Shown: positions 53,757 through 64,000 of the stretch, piece after piece | Numbering within the stretch: position 1 is the first letter of the stretch | How the letters are laid out: each line of letters starts with the position of its first letter | NCBI GenBank assembly: GCA_002104895.1 | Contig: MCFG01000020.1 | Span: 277,120 to 341,119 of the forward strand | Length of the DNA stretch: 64,000 bases | Direction: 5' to 3' | Origin: Anaeromyces robustus | Lineage: Eukaryota; Neocallimastigomycota; Neocallimastigomycetes; Neocallimastigales; Neocallimastigaceae | Notes under the pieces: model-generated | The model's input: only the letters and a program-made list of their open reading frames with translations | What the model was told of the DNA's origin: nothing | Databases searched by the model: none | Made by a program: the position numbers and the translations under genes

Positions 53757-53840
53757 ATGGAACTTTGTTAAAAAAATATGTTTATGTTACATCAATTGTA
53801 AAGTTTTTTTTATATAAAATGTTATATTTTTTTCTAATAT
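53757..53840 (+). promoter_or_regulatory. Conserved promoter block of thioredoxin gene D
   Basis: Block beginning ATGGAACTTTGTTAAAAAAA, then TTACATCAATTGTAAAGT, a TATATAAAA box at 53811-53819, and TTTTTTCTAA. The same order of elements occurs at 57999-58085 before gene E. The ATG is about 140 bp downstream of the TATA box. Confidence 0.65.
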
Positions 53841-53953
53841 TTTAAATAAAAAAAAATGCAGGATATAAATAAGAAAAGTTTCTTTTAAAAATATATAAAT
53901 TAATAAAATAAAATAAAATAAAATAAAATAAAATAATAATAATATAATATAAA

Positions 53954-54847
53954 ATGATCATTGAAATTAAAAATATAGAAGCCTTTAAAGCTGCTATTAG
54001 TAAACCAACTTGTAGTGTTGTCGATTTTTATGTTACCTGGTGAAGACTTTTTTTTTTTTTTTTTTTGGTTTTTTTTAAAAAAATTATGAAATAATTCGAC
54101 TTTTATTTTAATTTTTTTTTAATATTTATTAATTATTTTATATTAATTTATTTTTTATAATATAAAAACTATATAGGTGTAGTCTTTGTAAGGTACATTT
54201 TTTATTATAATAAAAAAAAATCAAATAAATTAAATGATATATATATAATCAAAAAAAAAAAAAAAAAAAAAAAAGAAATAATAAAAACTCTAATTATTAA
54301 TAATAAAATTATTTTTTTTTCTCACTGTTATACTAAAATTCTAATAATTCTAAATAGATGATACATCAAAAATATGAGGATTTCAGTGACATTTACACAA
54401 ATGTTAATTTTTACCAAGGTTTATAATAATTTAATATTAAATTGATTTTTAATTTATTCTTTTTTTTTTTTTTCTTCTTATATTTAAGGTTTTTTCATTT
54501 AATTTTTATATTTATTTATTTATTTTTTTTTTCAATTATTTGTTTTGGAAATAATATTATTTATTTTTATTATAGTTGATGTTGGTGAAGTTTCAGATGT
54601 TGTTTACATGGCTGGTTTTATCAATATACCATCTTTTAAATTTTACAAAAACAATGAACTTGTAAGTTTTGTAGTTTTTTTTTTATTTAGAAAAATATTA
54701 ATGTATAATAAATAGATACAATTATTTTTAATAATGATAATTTTTATAATATGATCGATTTACATAATTTTTTTTATAATAAAGATTGGTGAATTTCAAG
54801 GTGATAATCCAGAAGAGCTTGAAAAACTCATTAAGGAAAAGAATTAA
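53954..54847 (+). CDS. Thioredoxin-like protein, gene D (WCSLCK)
   Basis: Five exons: 53954-54039, 54177-54192 (16 nt), 54358-54418, 54576-54661 and 54785-54847 (TAA), giving 103 aa with phases identical to A and B. The first intron starts GTGAAG rather than GTAAAT. The motif is WCSLCK, so both redox cysteines are kept but the Gly-Pro between them is Ser-Leu. The cis-Pro loop is NIPSFKFYKNNEL, and the C-terminus GEFQGDNPEELEKLIKEKN. The start MIIEIKNIEAF differs slightly from the others. Replacing the Gly-Pro dipeptide is known to shift redox potential in this fold, so a role other than general disulfide reductase is possible (inference). The intact frame and splice sites argue against a pseudogene. 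Confidence 0.9.
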
Positions 54848-55655
54848 ATAATCAGTTCTGATTGTAAATTTTAATGATTTTTTTTTAATAATTTTTTAAA
54901 AAAAAACTTTTAATATAATTCTTAAATGAAATTGTTAATGGTTTTATTAAACCGGCTCGTCATATTATGAATATAATAGTAATATTCATTGTATTCAAAT
55001 AGTATAACATAGTATATATGTTGTAAATAATATATATAATTATTATTATATATACATCATAATAAATATATATAAATATGTATCATAAGTTTATAAATAT
55101 TAATTAAAAAAAATTTAAAACATAATAATAATGAAAATAAAGAAAATGTTATTAAAAACAAATAACATTATTATAATAATTATTAATTTTGTGTTTTGCT
55201 TATTTTTTTTTTAATTTTTCTTTAAAAATTATTTACTTAATATTTTTTTTTTGGAGAAAAGAAAATATTGAATGGATAAAAAAAAGTATAACAATAAATA
55301 TTATGTTATTCAATTAATTATAATTGACTTGTATATAAAATAAAAATACATTTTTTATTCTTATTCTTTCATTAAAATATAACAAAATATTAAATAATAA
55401 CTTTTAATATCTTAAATGTTTAGTGGTAATATTATTATAAATTTATATTTTTAATTATTTTAATATTTAACAACCAAGTTTTTAAAAATTAATGTGGAAC
55501 AAACTTCAACTGTAATTATAAATAATATTTAATATTTAACAATCATCCAATCTTACAATCATATAAACAGTAATAAATAATGAATAATAATAAATAATAA
55601 ATAATAAATAATAAATAATAAATAATAAATAATAAATAATAAATAATAAATAATA

Positions 55656-55700
<45 letters not shown>

Positions 55701-55850
55701 TAAATAATAAATAATAAATAAAAGCATATATGATATATACTTTAGTTAATAAAATAAATTATAAAATGCTTGTTCATTTTTTTTTAATAAATATAATTTT
55801 GATATTTTTGGTAATTATTTGATTATATAAAAATCATATTCATTAGTATT
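54848..55850. other. Intergenic spacer with (AATAAATAAT)n
   Basis: Contains the 3' flank of gene D and an AAT/AAATAAT array at 55578-55717. Apparent Ile/Leu/Tyr frames on minus are the repeat. No gene supported. Confidence 0.6.
55578..55717 (-). repeat. (AAATAAT)n / (AAT)n microsatellite
   Basis: About 14 AAATAAT units flank about 12 pure AAT units, a compound array. Confidence 0.9.
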
Positions 55851-56025
55851 ATGGGCAGTGATTCATGACTAGTAATTTTTTAATTTAATAAATATTTAAT
55901 TAATACAAATTTAGTAAAAGAAAACAATTTTTTTTTGGTAAATAAATTTAATACATGAAATAAAACATGAGAACTCATGAATGACCAAAAATTAATTTAT
56001 TAAAAAAAAAAAAAAATAAAATAAA

Positions 56026-56072
56026 ACAAGATAAACAAGATAAAATAAACAAGATAAAATAAACAAGATAAA
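56026..56072 (+). repeat. AACAAGATAAAAT short tandem repeat
   Basis: Four copies of AACAAGATAAA(AT) in tandem within the decayed thioredoxin unit. Confidence 0.85.
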
Positions 56073-56237
56073 TAATAAATAAATAAAAAAATAAAAAATA
56101 AATAAAAAAATAAATAAATAAATAAAAAAATAAATAAATAAATATATATATAAATAAAATAATAATAAATATAATAATAATAATAATTATTATCAATATT
56201 GTTATTATAATAAATTATGTTAAATATTTTTTATTAG

Positions 56238-56750
56238 ATGTTTCATCCAAAGTATGGAAATTTCAGTTATCTATACAAAAAAAAAAAAATTTTTTTTACC
56301 AAGTTTTATTATACTTTAATTAATTTTTAATTTATTCATTCTTTTTAAACATTATAAACTTTTTATTAATTTAAATTAATAAATGGTTGATTTATCCATT
56401 TTCATATTTATTTATATTTCTTTATTAATTTTTCCAATATTTATTTTATAACAATTAATATTTATGAAATTTATGTAAAAATTAAAATAATTGGTTTTAT
56501 TTGTATACCATCTTTTTAAAGTTTTACATGATCTTTACATGATCTATAAGTAGTTTCTTTTTTTCTTTTTCTTTCTTTTTTTTGTTAAAAATAATGTTTA
56601 ATAAAATTAAATAAAAATATTAAAATTATCATTTTTTTTAATATTAATTATTGTTAATATAATTTAACTTCATTGATTTATACATTTAAAATGATGATTA
56701 ATGAATTTTGAAAAAATTTGAAAAATTCATTAGAAAAAAAAATAAAAAAA
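56238..56750 (+). pseudogene. Decayed thioredoxin copy
   Basis: The exon 3 counterpart follows an ATTAG acceptor at 56238 (MFHPKYGNFS). A counterpart of the exon 4 end near 56493-56530 still reads GFICIPSF. A Lys/Asn-rich remnant of exon 5 lies near 56695-56750. Frames are broken by insertions and homopolymer growth, and neither exon 1 nor the 16-nt CXXC exon is found in the preceding 400 bp. The GGGCAGTGA block at 55853 shows that it derives from the same duplicated unit as genes D and E, and the wording (HPKY, IPSF) puts it closest to gene E. Confidence 0.7.
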
Positions 56751-57314
56751 AAAAACTTATGATTCATATATAATATAAATTATATAGATGAATATGCTTT
56801 TAATTATTAAAGATTAAAGATATTTTTAATATAATACAAAATATATATTAAGTTTATAAATTAAAAACTATAATATATATAATATTATATAAAAAAAATA
56901 AAAAACAAAGATATTATGTAATTCCATTATTCAATCAATAATAATTAGTTTGTGTTTATATGTATGTATGAATAAAATGTATTTTAATAATTATTTATGA
57001 AAAAAAATAACAAATTATTATTGAATAATTTAATATATTAAATAGTTAATAATTATTTAAAAAATTATAAACATTTTTATTTCAATTATTTTTAAAATTT
57101 TATTTTTTTTTAATTATTCCTGTTCAACTTAACCAAGATTTTAATAAAATATTGTGGATTAAACTTTAATTATAATTATATATAATAATCAGAAATAAAA
57201 CAATCAAATAAGCAAAAATATAAAAAAGAGTAATTAAAAAACAAATAATAATAATAATAATAATTATAATAATAATAAAAAAGGTTTATTAAATATAGTA
57301 ATAATAATAGTAAT

Positions 57315-57353
<39 letters not shown>

Positions 57354-57998
57354 TAATAGTCATTAATGATAATAACAAAAATAATATAAAACTAATAATA
57401 ATGAATATATATTTCAGAGACAAATTTCTTTTCCCTATTTTAAAACTTATTATTTTATTATTATTATTATTTTTTTATGAATCAATTAATTAAATAAAAA
57501 GAGTTTCGGTATTTGGTAATTATTTGATGTTAATTTATTTTAATGGGCAGTGAAAGTGGCTAATAATAAAACATTTTATTAAAACAAATTTAAACACATT
57601 TGAAAAGAAAAAAAAAATTTTTTTTTTTATGATTAAAGAAATTTAGAATTTCGTTCATTAATTTAATAATTAGATTTTAATTAATTAATTTTACCATTTT
57701 TTTCTTTTTTGTAATATTTAATGCATTAAATAAATAAATAAAACAAATAAATAAAATCATTAATAAAATTATTATTTTGATATTACAGATGACCAAAAAA
57801 ATTAATTAATTTAATAAATTCATTAAATTTATAGATTTAAATTAATTAAATAAATGAATAAATAGAAAAATAAATAAATAAATGGTAAATTAAATAATAA
57901 ATAAATGAATAAATAAATAAATAATAAAGACATAAAAAGTAAATCTTAATAAAATATCATTAATTTTTGTTTGTAACATGACATATTAATTCTAATGT
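56751..57998. other. Intergenic spacer upstream of thioredoxin E
   Basis: AAT-rich arrays at 57246-57355, the GGGCAGTGAAAGTGGC block at 57545, and AAAT runs at 57840-57925. No gene supported. Confidence 0.55.
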
Positions 57999-58085
57999 AT
58001 GGAACTTTGTTTAAAAAAAGGTAAATGTTACTGTTACATCAACCGCAAAAGTCTTTCTATATAAAAGTTAGAAGTTTTTTCTAAC
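57999..58085 (+). promoter_or_regulatory. Conserved promoter block of thioredoxin gene E
   Basis: ATGGAACTTTGTTTAAAAAA, TGTTACATCAACCGCAAAAG, a TATATAAAAG box at 58058-58067, and GTTTTTTCTAAC, in the same order and spacing as before gene D. The distance from the TATA box to the ATG at 58438 is longer (about 370 bp), perhaps because of expanded AAT/AAATA runs in the 5' UTR. Confidence 0.65.
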
Positions 58086-58437
58086 TTTTTTTTTTTTAAA
58101 AGTGTGAATGGGTCTTTTTATTTATATTTTTTTATAAATAAAATTTTTATTAATAATAAACAATAATAAAATTATTATTCATTTAATATAATCAAAATAA
58201 ATAAATAAAGAGATAATCCATAATAAATTATCATAATCAAAATAATAGTAGATTTTTTATATAATAAATAGTTAAAGTATAATAATAATATTAATAATAA
58301 CAATAATAATAATTTTATTAACAATAATAATAATAAATAGAAATTTTATTTATAAAATTTTTATAAAAATAAAAATAAAAATAAAAAAAAAAATAAAATT
58401 TTATTTAATAATAAAAATAATAAATAAATAAAAAAAA

Positions 58438-59274
58438 ATGATTACTGAAATTGAAAACATGGAAGCTTTTAATGAAGCTATTAGTAAACCAACTTGCAGT
58501 GTTGTTGATTTTTATGTAAATTGGTAAATAATTTTATCAATTTTTTTTTAGTAATTATATAATTATTTAGAAAAACAAAACTTTTTTTATGCTTACTTTT
58601 CTTTAATTATTATAATAATACTAATACTAATAATAATATATATATATTACAGGTGTAGTCTTTGCAAGGTAATTTTTATTACTATGGTAAATTAAATAAT
58701 TAAATACAAATTATATTAATGAATATAAAAAATGATCATATTTTTTTTATGATTATGATTATTATTATTTGTTGTGATTTTAATAATTTTAATAGACATT
58801 ACATCCAAAATATGAAAATTTCAGTAAAATTTATACAAACGTCTCCTTTTATCAAGGTTTATAACAAATTTATTGTTTTTGTTTTCTATAAATAATTTAA
58901 ATTATTTATTATGATTTATTTATATATATTTATTATTTATATTTATATTTATTTATTAATTTTTCAAATATTTAATATAATGATTAAATAGTTGATGTTA
59001 ATGAAGTGTCAGATGTTGTATACATGGCTGGTTTCATCAATATACCATCTTTCAAATTTTATAAAAATAATAAACTTGTAAGTTATTTTTTTTATTGTTG
59101 AATAATTAATTTTTTTTTTATAATATTAAATTATTTTTGGTTATACTTTAATTAATTTTTATAATAAATAAAAAAATTGATTGACCTATTTTTTAAATAA
59201 AGATTGGAGAATTTCAAGGTGATGACCCAGAGGAACTTGAAAAAATTATCAAGGAAAATAATAAAATAAATTAA
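58438..59274 (+). CDS. Thioredoxin-like protein, gene E (WCSLCK)
   Basis: Five exons: 58438-58523, 58653-58668 (16 nt), 58796-58856, 58992-59077 and 59203-59274 (TAA), giving 106 aa, three residues longer than its siblings at the C-terminus (KENNKIN). The motif is WCSLCK, as in gene D, preceded by FYVNW rather than FYATW. The helix is TLHPKYENFSKIY, with Thr-Leu replacing the Met-Ile that follows the active site in A, B and D. The cis-Pro loop is NIPSFKFYKNNKL. Gene D is its nearest relative by motif, promoter block and third and fourth exons. The frame is intact and splice sites are good, so it is probably expressed. Confidence 0.9.
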
Positions 59275-60549
59275 TTGTAATATATTATCCATAAGCAAAC
59301 AAACGAAAAAAAAAAAAAAAAAAAACAGACAAAATAAGAAAACAAAAAAAAAAAAATCAAACAAACAAACAAACAAACAAGAAAAAAACAAGAAATCAAA
59401 ACAAAAAAAAAAAGCGAACAAACAAACAAACAAATATAAAAAGAAAAATAATAATAACAAAAAAGATAATGATTTTATTAAATCATTTAATAATCAAATG
59501 TATAATTTTAATTTTTAATATATAATGAAAAAAAAAAATTTTTTTTTATTTCATTATATTTAGTATATATATTTTAAACAATGTATATAATATAATCATT
59601 ATATAGAAATTTATTTATATTTACATTTTTTATTTTTTTTTTTTAGATTAAAAAATTAGTATTTAATAGATTATTTATTTATTTATTTATTATTTATTTA
59701 TTTATTATTTATTTAATTATTTAATTAAATTATTTTATATTTATTTTTTTTTTATTTTTTAATTTTATTTTTTTATTTTTTTTACTTTTTAATTTATTAT
59801 AATATTTATAATATTTATTAAAGATTTATTAGAAAATTATAATATATATATTAGTATTAAAACATTTTTTTAAAGAAAGAAAAAATAAAAAAAAGAAATT
59901 AAAAAATTTATATTTATTATTTATGTTTTTATTAATAATTAATTAATCATTATATAGATAGCAAATTTTTAAATGTAATATGTATTATATTAAAAAAAAA
60001 GAAAAAAAAATAAACATATTTTTTTAAAAAAAAAAATAAATAAATTACTCTTAATTATTATTGATCTTATGCTTTGATTTTTTATTAATTAATTTATTTA
60101 TGTATGATTCATCTTTATAACATTTATAAAAAGAAGTTTTATTAAATAATAATTTTGGAGAAAAATATATTTTAATATGTCAGAAATAAAGTTTAATATA
60201 TATTAAATATATATTACTATAATAATAGTAAATGACTTAGAATAATATTTTATATTTATTATAAATAATATTTATTACGTAATGTATTAGTGGCGCATGA
60301 ATAATGTATATTAAATTACATACGTTAAATAAATGTATTAAAAATTTATTTAGTCTAATTAATTGTATAATTAAATAGACATAATCTCTCTTAATAAAAG
60401 TTAAATAAAATATATAAAGTAAACAATAATTTTAATAGATTAAGAGTCTCAGTTTTGACTCTACGAGATATACTAATTAGTATAATATTTATTTTTAGTA
60501 TAAAGTATACTTTTAAAGAAATTATAAAATATAAAATTAAGTAAGAAAT
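59275..60549. other. Intergenic, 3' flank of thioredoxin E to retroelement
   Basis: An A-rich tract with CAAACAAACAAAC repeats (59297-59440) gives a spurious Phe/Cys-rich minus frame. TTTA/TTATTTA runs lie near 59670-59720. From about 60290 composition becomes less simple, with a hairpin AGAGTC ... GACTCT at 60443-60462, probably the leader of the following gag-bearing element. Confidence 0.55.
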
Positions 60550-61629
60550 ATGAATTTCAAAATTGATAGTATAACACCAAATTCTAATATAATAAATAGT
60601 TCAATTCCAAAGAATGAATTGAACAGTGATTACTATCCTATCTGGGCCTCAGATATGTTTTTACTTTTAAGTTCTTATGGTTTAGAGGCATATATATGTG
60701 AAGAGAACTTAAAGAAAGTTACAAAAGATGACCCAGGATTTGGAACCGGTTGTTTACCTGTTAGAGGTACAACAAATTTATTCTACGCCCAAACAGTAAA
60801 CAGAACTATGTTAAGGAATGATAACAAAGCTAAATGGTTCATAAGCAGCAACTTAGATAATAATAACAAAAGAAGAATAGACTTCGTATCAAATACTGCT
60901 TATGAAGTGTGGAAACTACTAGAGTCCACTTACCAAAAGGGTATAGAAGAGAGAAAAATAAAAATAAAGAAGGATTTAGAAGAAATGAAATATGATAAAA
61001 ACGATGATTTCGAAATGTTTTTATCAAATATGAACAATTTATTTAATACTTTAAGAGGCCTAAACGCAGAAGTAAGTGATGAACAAAAATTTAACTACTT
61101 ATATACCTCACTCCCCTCAGATATAACAAGAGAAACAAATATGATTTGCTACCAAGATAAATGGGAAGATTGTTGTAAAATGCTACTAAAAACAATACCG
61201 AGATTGAAATTTTTGAAAGAATTAAAAGGTAAACAAAACAAAATAAATGCTTTTAATAACGAATATAATAAAAATAGAAATAAAAATGATTATTACAAAT
61301 ATTCAAAATACAATACAAAAAATAAAATATGTTACATATGTCATAGATCTGGACATATAGCCAGAAGTTGTCCAAACAAAAATAATAATAATAAACAAAA
61401 AACAGAAAAATTTAATAATAAAAAATATAAACAAAAGAAATATAATTATTCTGACAATATAGAAGTAGAAAAACATAATAATAAAGAAATGTCAGAAGAA
61501 AATGTAAATAGATATAATAATATTTATGACAATTCATTAATAAATGATTATAATTCAGAACCTGAAATAGAATCAAATTACATCTTAGTAAATAATGAAA
61601 GTAAACAAAACAACAAAAATTTTCAATAA
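60550..61629 (+). mobile_element. Ty1/copia-type gag reading frame (retroelement fossil, no pol seen)
   Basis: One frame of 359 aa. The N-terminal part has the copia Gag/DUF4219 look (YPIWASDMFLLLSSYGLEAY). The middle matches the UBN2/gag-polypeptide domain (AYEVWKLLESTYQKG, NYLYTSLPSDITRET). A CCHC zinc knuckle follows (CYICHRSGHIARSC), then a Lys/Asn-rich tail. Family members package element RNA in particles. The frame looks whole, but no protease, integrase or reverse transcriptase reading follows before the chromovirus LTR region, and I could not define its LTRs. It may be a gag-only, non-autonomous copy, or a gag gene kept by the host. Age is unclear; the intact frame suggests it is not old. 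Confidence 0.8.
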
Positions 61630-61672
61630 ACGGCGGTATATTAAATAAGGGGATAAATTATTATACTGCCGA
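61630..61672 (+). repeat. Inverted repeat just after the gag frame
   Basis: CGGCGGTATA and TATACTGCCG (9 of 10 complementary) enclose a purine stretch AAGGGGATAAA. This could be a hairpin at the 3' end of the element or include its polypurine tract. Confidence 0.5.
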
Positions 61673-62639
61673 TAATATTTGTTAAATGAGGGTAGTTTTG
61701 GTTTAATAATGGTCAGGTCAAGATGTTTAATTAATAACAAAATAACTAATTAAACAAATATATAATTAATAGGCAAATTTATTTATTAATACACAATAAA
61801 TTAATTAATTAAAAGAACACTTTTTTAAAATAATTAAGTTTTATAATAATATTTTTTATTAATAATTAATTAAGAAAAGTTTAAATAATAATTAGATTAT
61901 TAAGTCATTAATTCTAAGTTATTTAGTTAATAATCTTACAAAGATTAAAAGGAATTGTAATTTCAATCCTTATTTATACTTTTTCTAAATCTAATAATTA
62001 TTAATACATTTAATTATTATAATCTATTGATAATATATTTATACATGTATAATTTTAAATAAAATATATGAATAAAATAATATTGATAAAAATCTAACTA
62101 TATAAAACTAATATAAAACTATATAAACTATTAATAAATTTAATGATAAGAATTTATAATCTAAGATTTAGATTTATAACTATTCTAATTATTTAACTAG
62201 TTAACTATTTAATTATTTTAATTGTTTAGTATACTATTTAATTATTTATCTATATATTAATTATTTTTATCTTTGGATTTTTATAATCTTTTCTGTATAA
62301 TTAATTCTAGATAAAATGGGATATTTTTAATTATTTAAGATCTTAAGTAAATTTTAAATCTTTTTGAGATTTTTAGAATTCTAAGAATTTCTGTAAATTA
62401 ATATAATAATCAACTATTCTAATTTTTATAAAAATAATTAACAATTATTATAATATATTATATAAATTATTATTATTATTCTAATTAATATTTTATAAAT
62501 TATTTGAAGGCGTTTTCTGTATATCTGAATGATTATTATTATTATAAATTATAATATAATTATTGAAATAAAAAGATTTTATCTATATAAAATATTATAA
62601 TTATTTATTTATGGATCCTTGTAAATATTTAATTATATT
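61673..62639. other. Non-coding AT-rich DNA between the two retroelement parts
   Basis: Less microsatellite-like than other intergenic DNA and without coding frames. The boundary between the gag-bearing element and the chromovirus LTR must lie somewhere here, but I see no unambiguous repeat end. Confidence 0.4.
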
Positions 62640-63017
62640 TTTATATTGTATAAACCTTTAAAGTCCAATATCTCGCCAACCAGTGGTCCAAATGGGCTGA
62701 AATTCAGATATGTTGTAGCTCTTGAGCAGAGCTTCTCAATGAGCATAAAATCAAAGCGAAGCGGAGGAAATCTTCAATATTTGCCAAGTTATCGTTATTT
62801 TTCTTCTGATTATTTTTATTAATATCTTAAGGGTTAAATTAAGTTGATTAATATTTATTTAATTTGTCCAAACCCTTTACAATATCAATTTAAATACTTT
62901 TTAATATTTGTTTATTTTATTGAAAATCGAATTTTAAGTGATTTAGTCAATAACGAAATTTAAATGTAATTGATCTATTAGTGAATTTCAATTTTAAATC
63001 CACTAATATTCGCGACA
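62640..63017 (-). mobile_element. Putative LTR part of a Ty3/gypsy chromovirus
   Basis: On the minus strand, TGTCGCGAATATTAG starts at 63017, directly after a purine tract, the typical position of the 3' LTR. A GC-richer block lies at about 62660-62790 (CCAACCAGTGGTCCAAATGG), as is common inside LTRs. The other LTR end was not identified; the left limit is arbitrary. Confidence 0.45.
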
Positions 63018-63035
63018 TCGCTCCCCCAAAGAAAA
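63018..63035 (-). other. Polypurine tract of the chromovirus
   Basis: Minus-strand TTTTCTTTGGGGGAGCGA directly precedes TGTC. It is the classic GGGGGAGCGATGTC context from which gypsy-type plus-strand DNA synthesis starts. Confidence 0.55.
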
Positions 63036-63272
63036 TCGAATTCCAGGCGATTGTCAATAACCAAATAATATGAATTAAAGTTTGGAATTAATAATTTTAA
63101 ATAATTTATAGTTGAAAATAATATATATGAATATATTATAAGTTGAATAATAAATATATAATATAAAATAGTTGATATTAAATTTTTAAAGATTTTTAAT
63201 TGAATGATATATTTTGAATATATTGCAATATATGGAAATTTAAATTGAAAAAAAAAAATTTTTAAAATTTAT

Positions 63273-63314
<42 letters not shown>

Positions 63315-63779
63315 AATTAATAAAAATTTTTTTTTTTTTGAAAAATTATTAAAAAAAAAAAATTTTTTATTTTTGAATAATAAAATTGATATCAATAATA
63401 GTGAATATTTTGTAATAAAATTGAATATTTTTAATAATTAATAGTCCATTTTAATATTAATTTTGATAATAATTGAGTGTGTATATTGTATATTTTGATT
63501 TTTAGTGTAAAATTGTAATTTTTGAAATAAAGATGTAAAACGATCGCATGTTAAATTTTATTAAAATTGAAGTGTTTTTTAATTTTTATTGATTATTTAA
63601 TTTATATGAAAAATTTGAAAAAATTTTTTGAAATTGAAATTTCAATTTGTTATGAATTTTGTTGAAATTTCAAAATGAATTGTTGAGATGAGTCTATGGT
63701 GTGTTAATAATTATTGTTGATATTTGTTTTTTGAATTATATTATTGATTTTTTATATATTGGTGTAAATTAAATTGAAA
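63036..63779. other. Non-coding 3' region of the chromovirus
   Basis: AT-rich DNA between the end of the integrase frame and the polypurine tract; contains poly-A/T runs at 63250-63365. No coding region seen. Confidence 0.5.
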
Positions 63780-64000
63780 TTAATGTTTGCGAATGTTTTT
63801 ATTGAAATTGATTAATAATTCTTGGTAACGTGGGTCGTTTTCAATAACTGTTGCAGGCACCCAGTGCCAGGTTAGTCTATGTTTATATCTTATTTTGTAT
63901 TCATATCGTTTTTCTTTATAGTTGGTCCTAAAATCGGCTATTTCTACTATTTCGGCGGTAGTTTCTTTGTATTTTTTCCTGTTTTTAAATATTTCTGGAG
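63780..64000 (-). mobile_element. Ty3/gypsy chromovirus, C-terminal chromodomain (continues beyond window)
   Basis: The minus frame is open from the window edge to TAA at 63780 (72 residues visible). It includes VEIADFRTNYKEKRYEYKIR, then WHWVPATVIENDPRYQELLI and FNKNIRKH. This matches a chromodomain of the type fused to chromovirus integrases: a beta-strand 'Y.Y.IRYK', then W.P, then a helix with L..FN. Such chromodomains guide insertion to particular chromatin. The visible part looks undamaged; the rest of the element lies to the right. Confidence 0.65.

Noticed and set aside
59152-59460. Phe/Cys/Leu-rich 102-codon minus frame
   Set aside because: Formed by the CAAACAAAC/poly-A tract 3' of thioredoxin E and overlaps its last exon.
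60436-60465. Hairpin AGAGTC...GACTCT considered as a tRNA part
   Set aside because: No second stem, no B-box (GGTTCGA) and no acceptor stem nearby; at most a leader hairpin of the gag-bearing element.

Overview
The window comes from an extremely AT-rich nuclear genome. It has short GT-AG introns, long homopolymers, asparagine runs inside proteins and intergenic DNA made largely of (TTTA)n, (ATT)n, poly-A and poly-T. The standard genetic code fits every gene read here, and TAA, TAG and TGA are all used as stops. The gene repertoire together with this base composition fits an early-diverging fungus, most likely an anaerobic gut fungus (Neocallimastigomycota). An AT-rich amoebozoan cannot be excluded from sequence alone.

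Left third (1-22.5 kb). The 3' part of a calponin-homology (CH) domain gene runs in from the left edge (+). Three minus-strand genes follow. The first is a complete nine-exon TBC1D8/TBC1D9-type Rab-GAP (two GRAM domains, TBC, EF-hands, 1410 aa). The second is a complete six-exon CPSF6/CFIm68-like mRNA 3'-processing factor (acidic N-terminus, RRM, Gly/Pro/Asn-rich linker, RS tail, 853 aa). The third is a three-exon gene of unknown function (337 aa).

Middle (22.5-45.1 kb). After a 6-kb gene-poor, microsatellite-rich stretch come four plus-strand genes: a small EF-hand protein with a Tyr-Gly-Pro-Gln-rich head (158 aa), a 100-aa GEMIN7-like protein, an intronless rhomboid (306 aa), and a CHD1-type chromatin remodeller of about 1802 aa. 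The CHD1 reading frame is kept only if a single-nucleotide exon, or an equivalent unusual splice, is used between the two helicase-lobe exons.

Right third (45-64 kb). Four intact five-exon thioredoxin genes lie in tandem (+). All share the same intron positions, and the CXXC active site sits on a 16-nt micro-exon. Two are WCGPC type and two are WCSLC type. Two decayed copies lie between them. Conserved promoter blocks show that the unit was duplicated with its control region. The right edge holds retroelement sequence: a Ty1/copia-type gag reading frame without visible pol (+), and the chromodomain end, polypurine tract and putative LTR start of a Ty3/gypsy chromovirus (-) that runs off the window.

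Exon coordinates were derived by hand from frame, splice consensus and family alignment from memory. No database or RNA evidence was available. No tRNA, rRNA or CRISPR array was seen.
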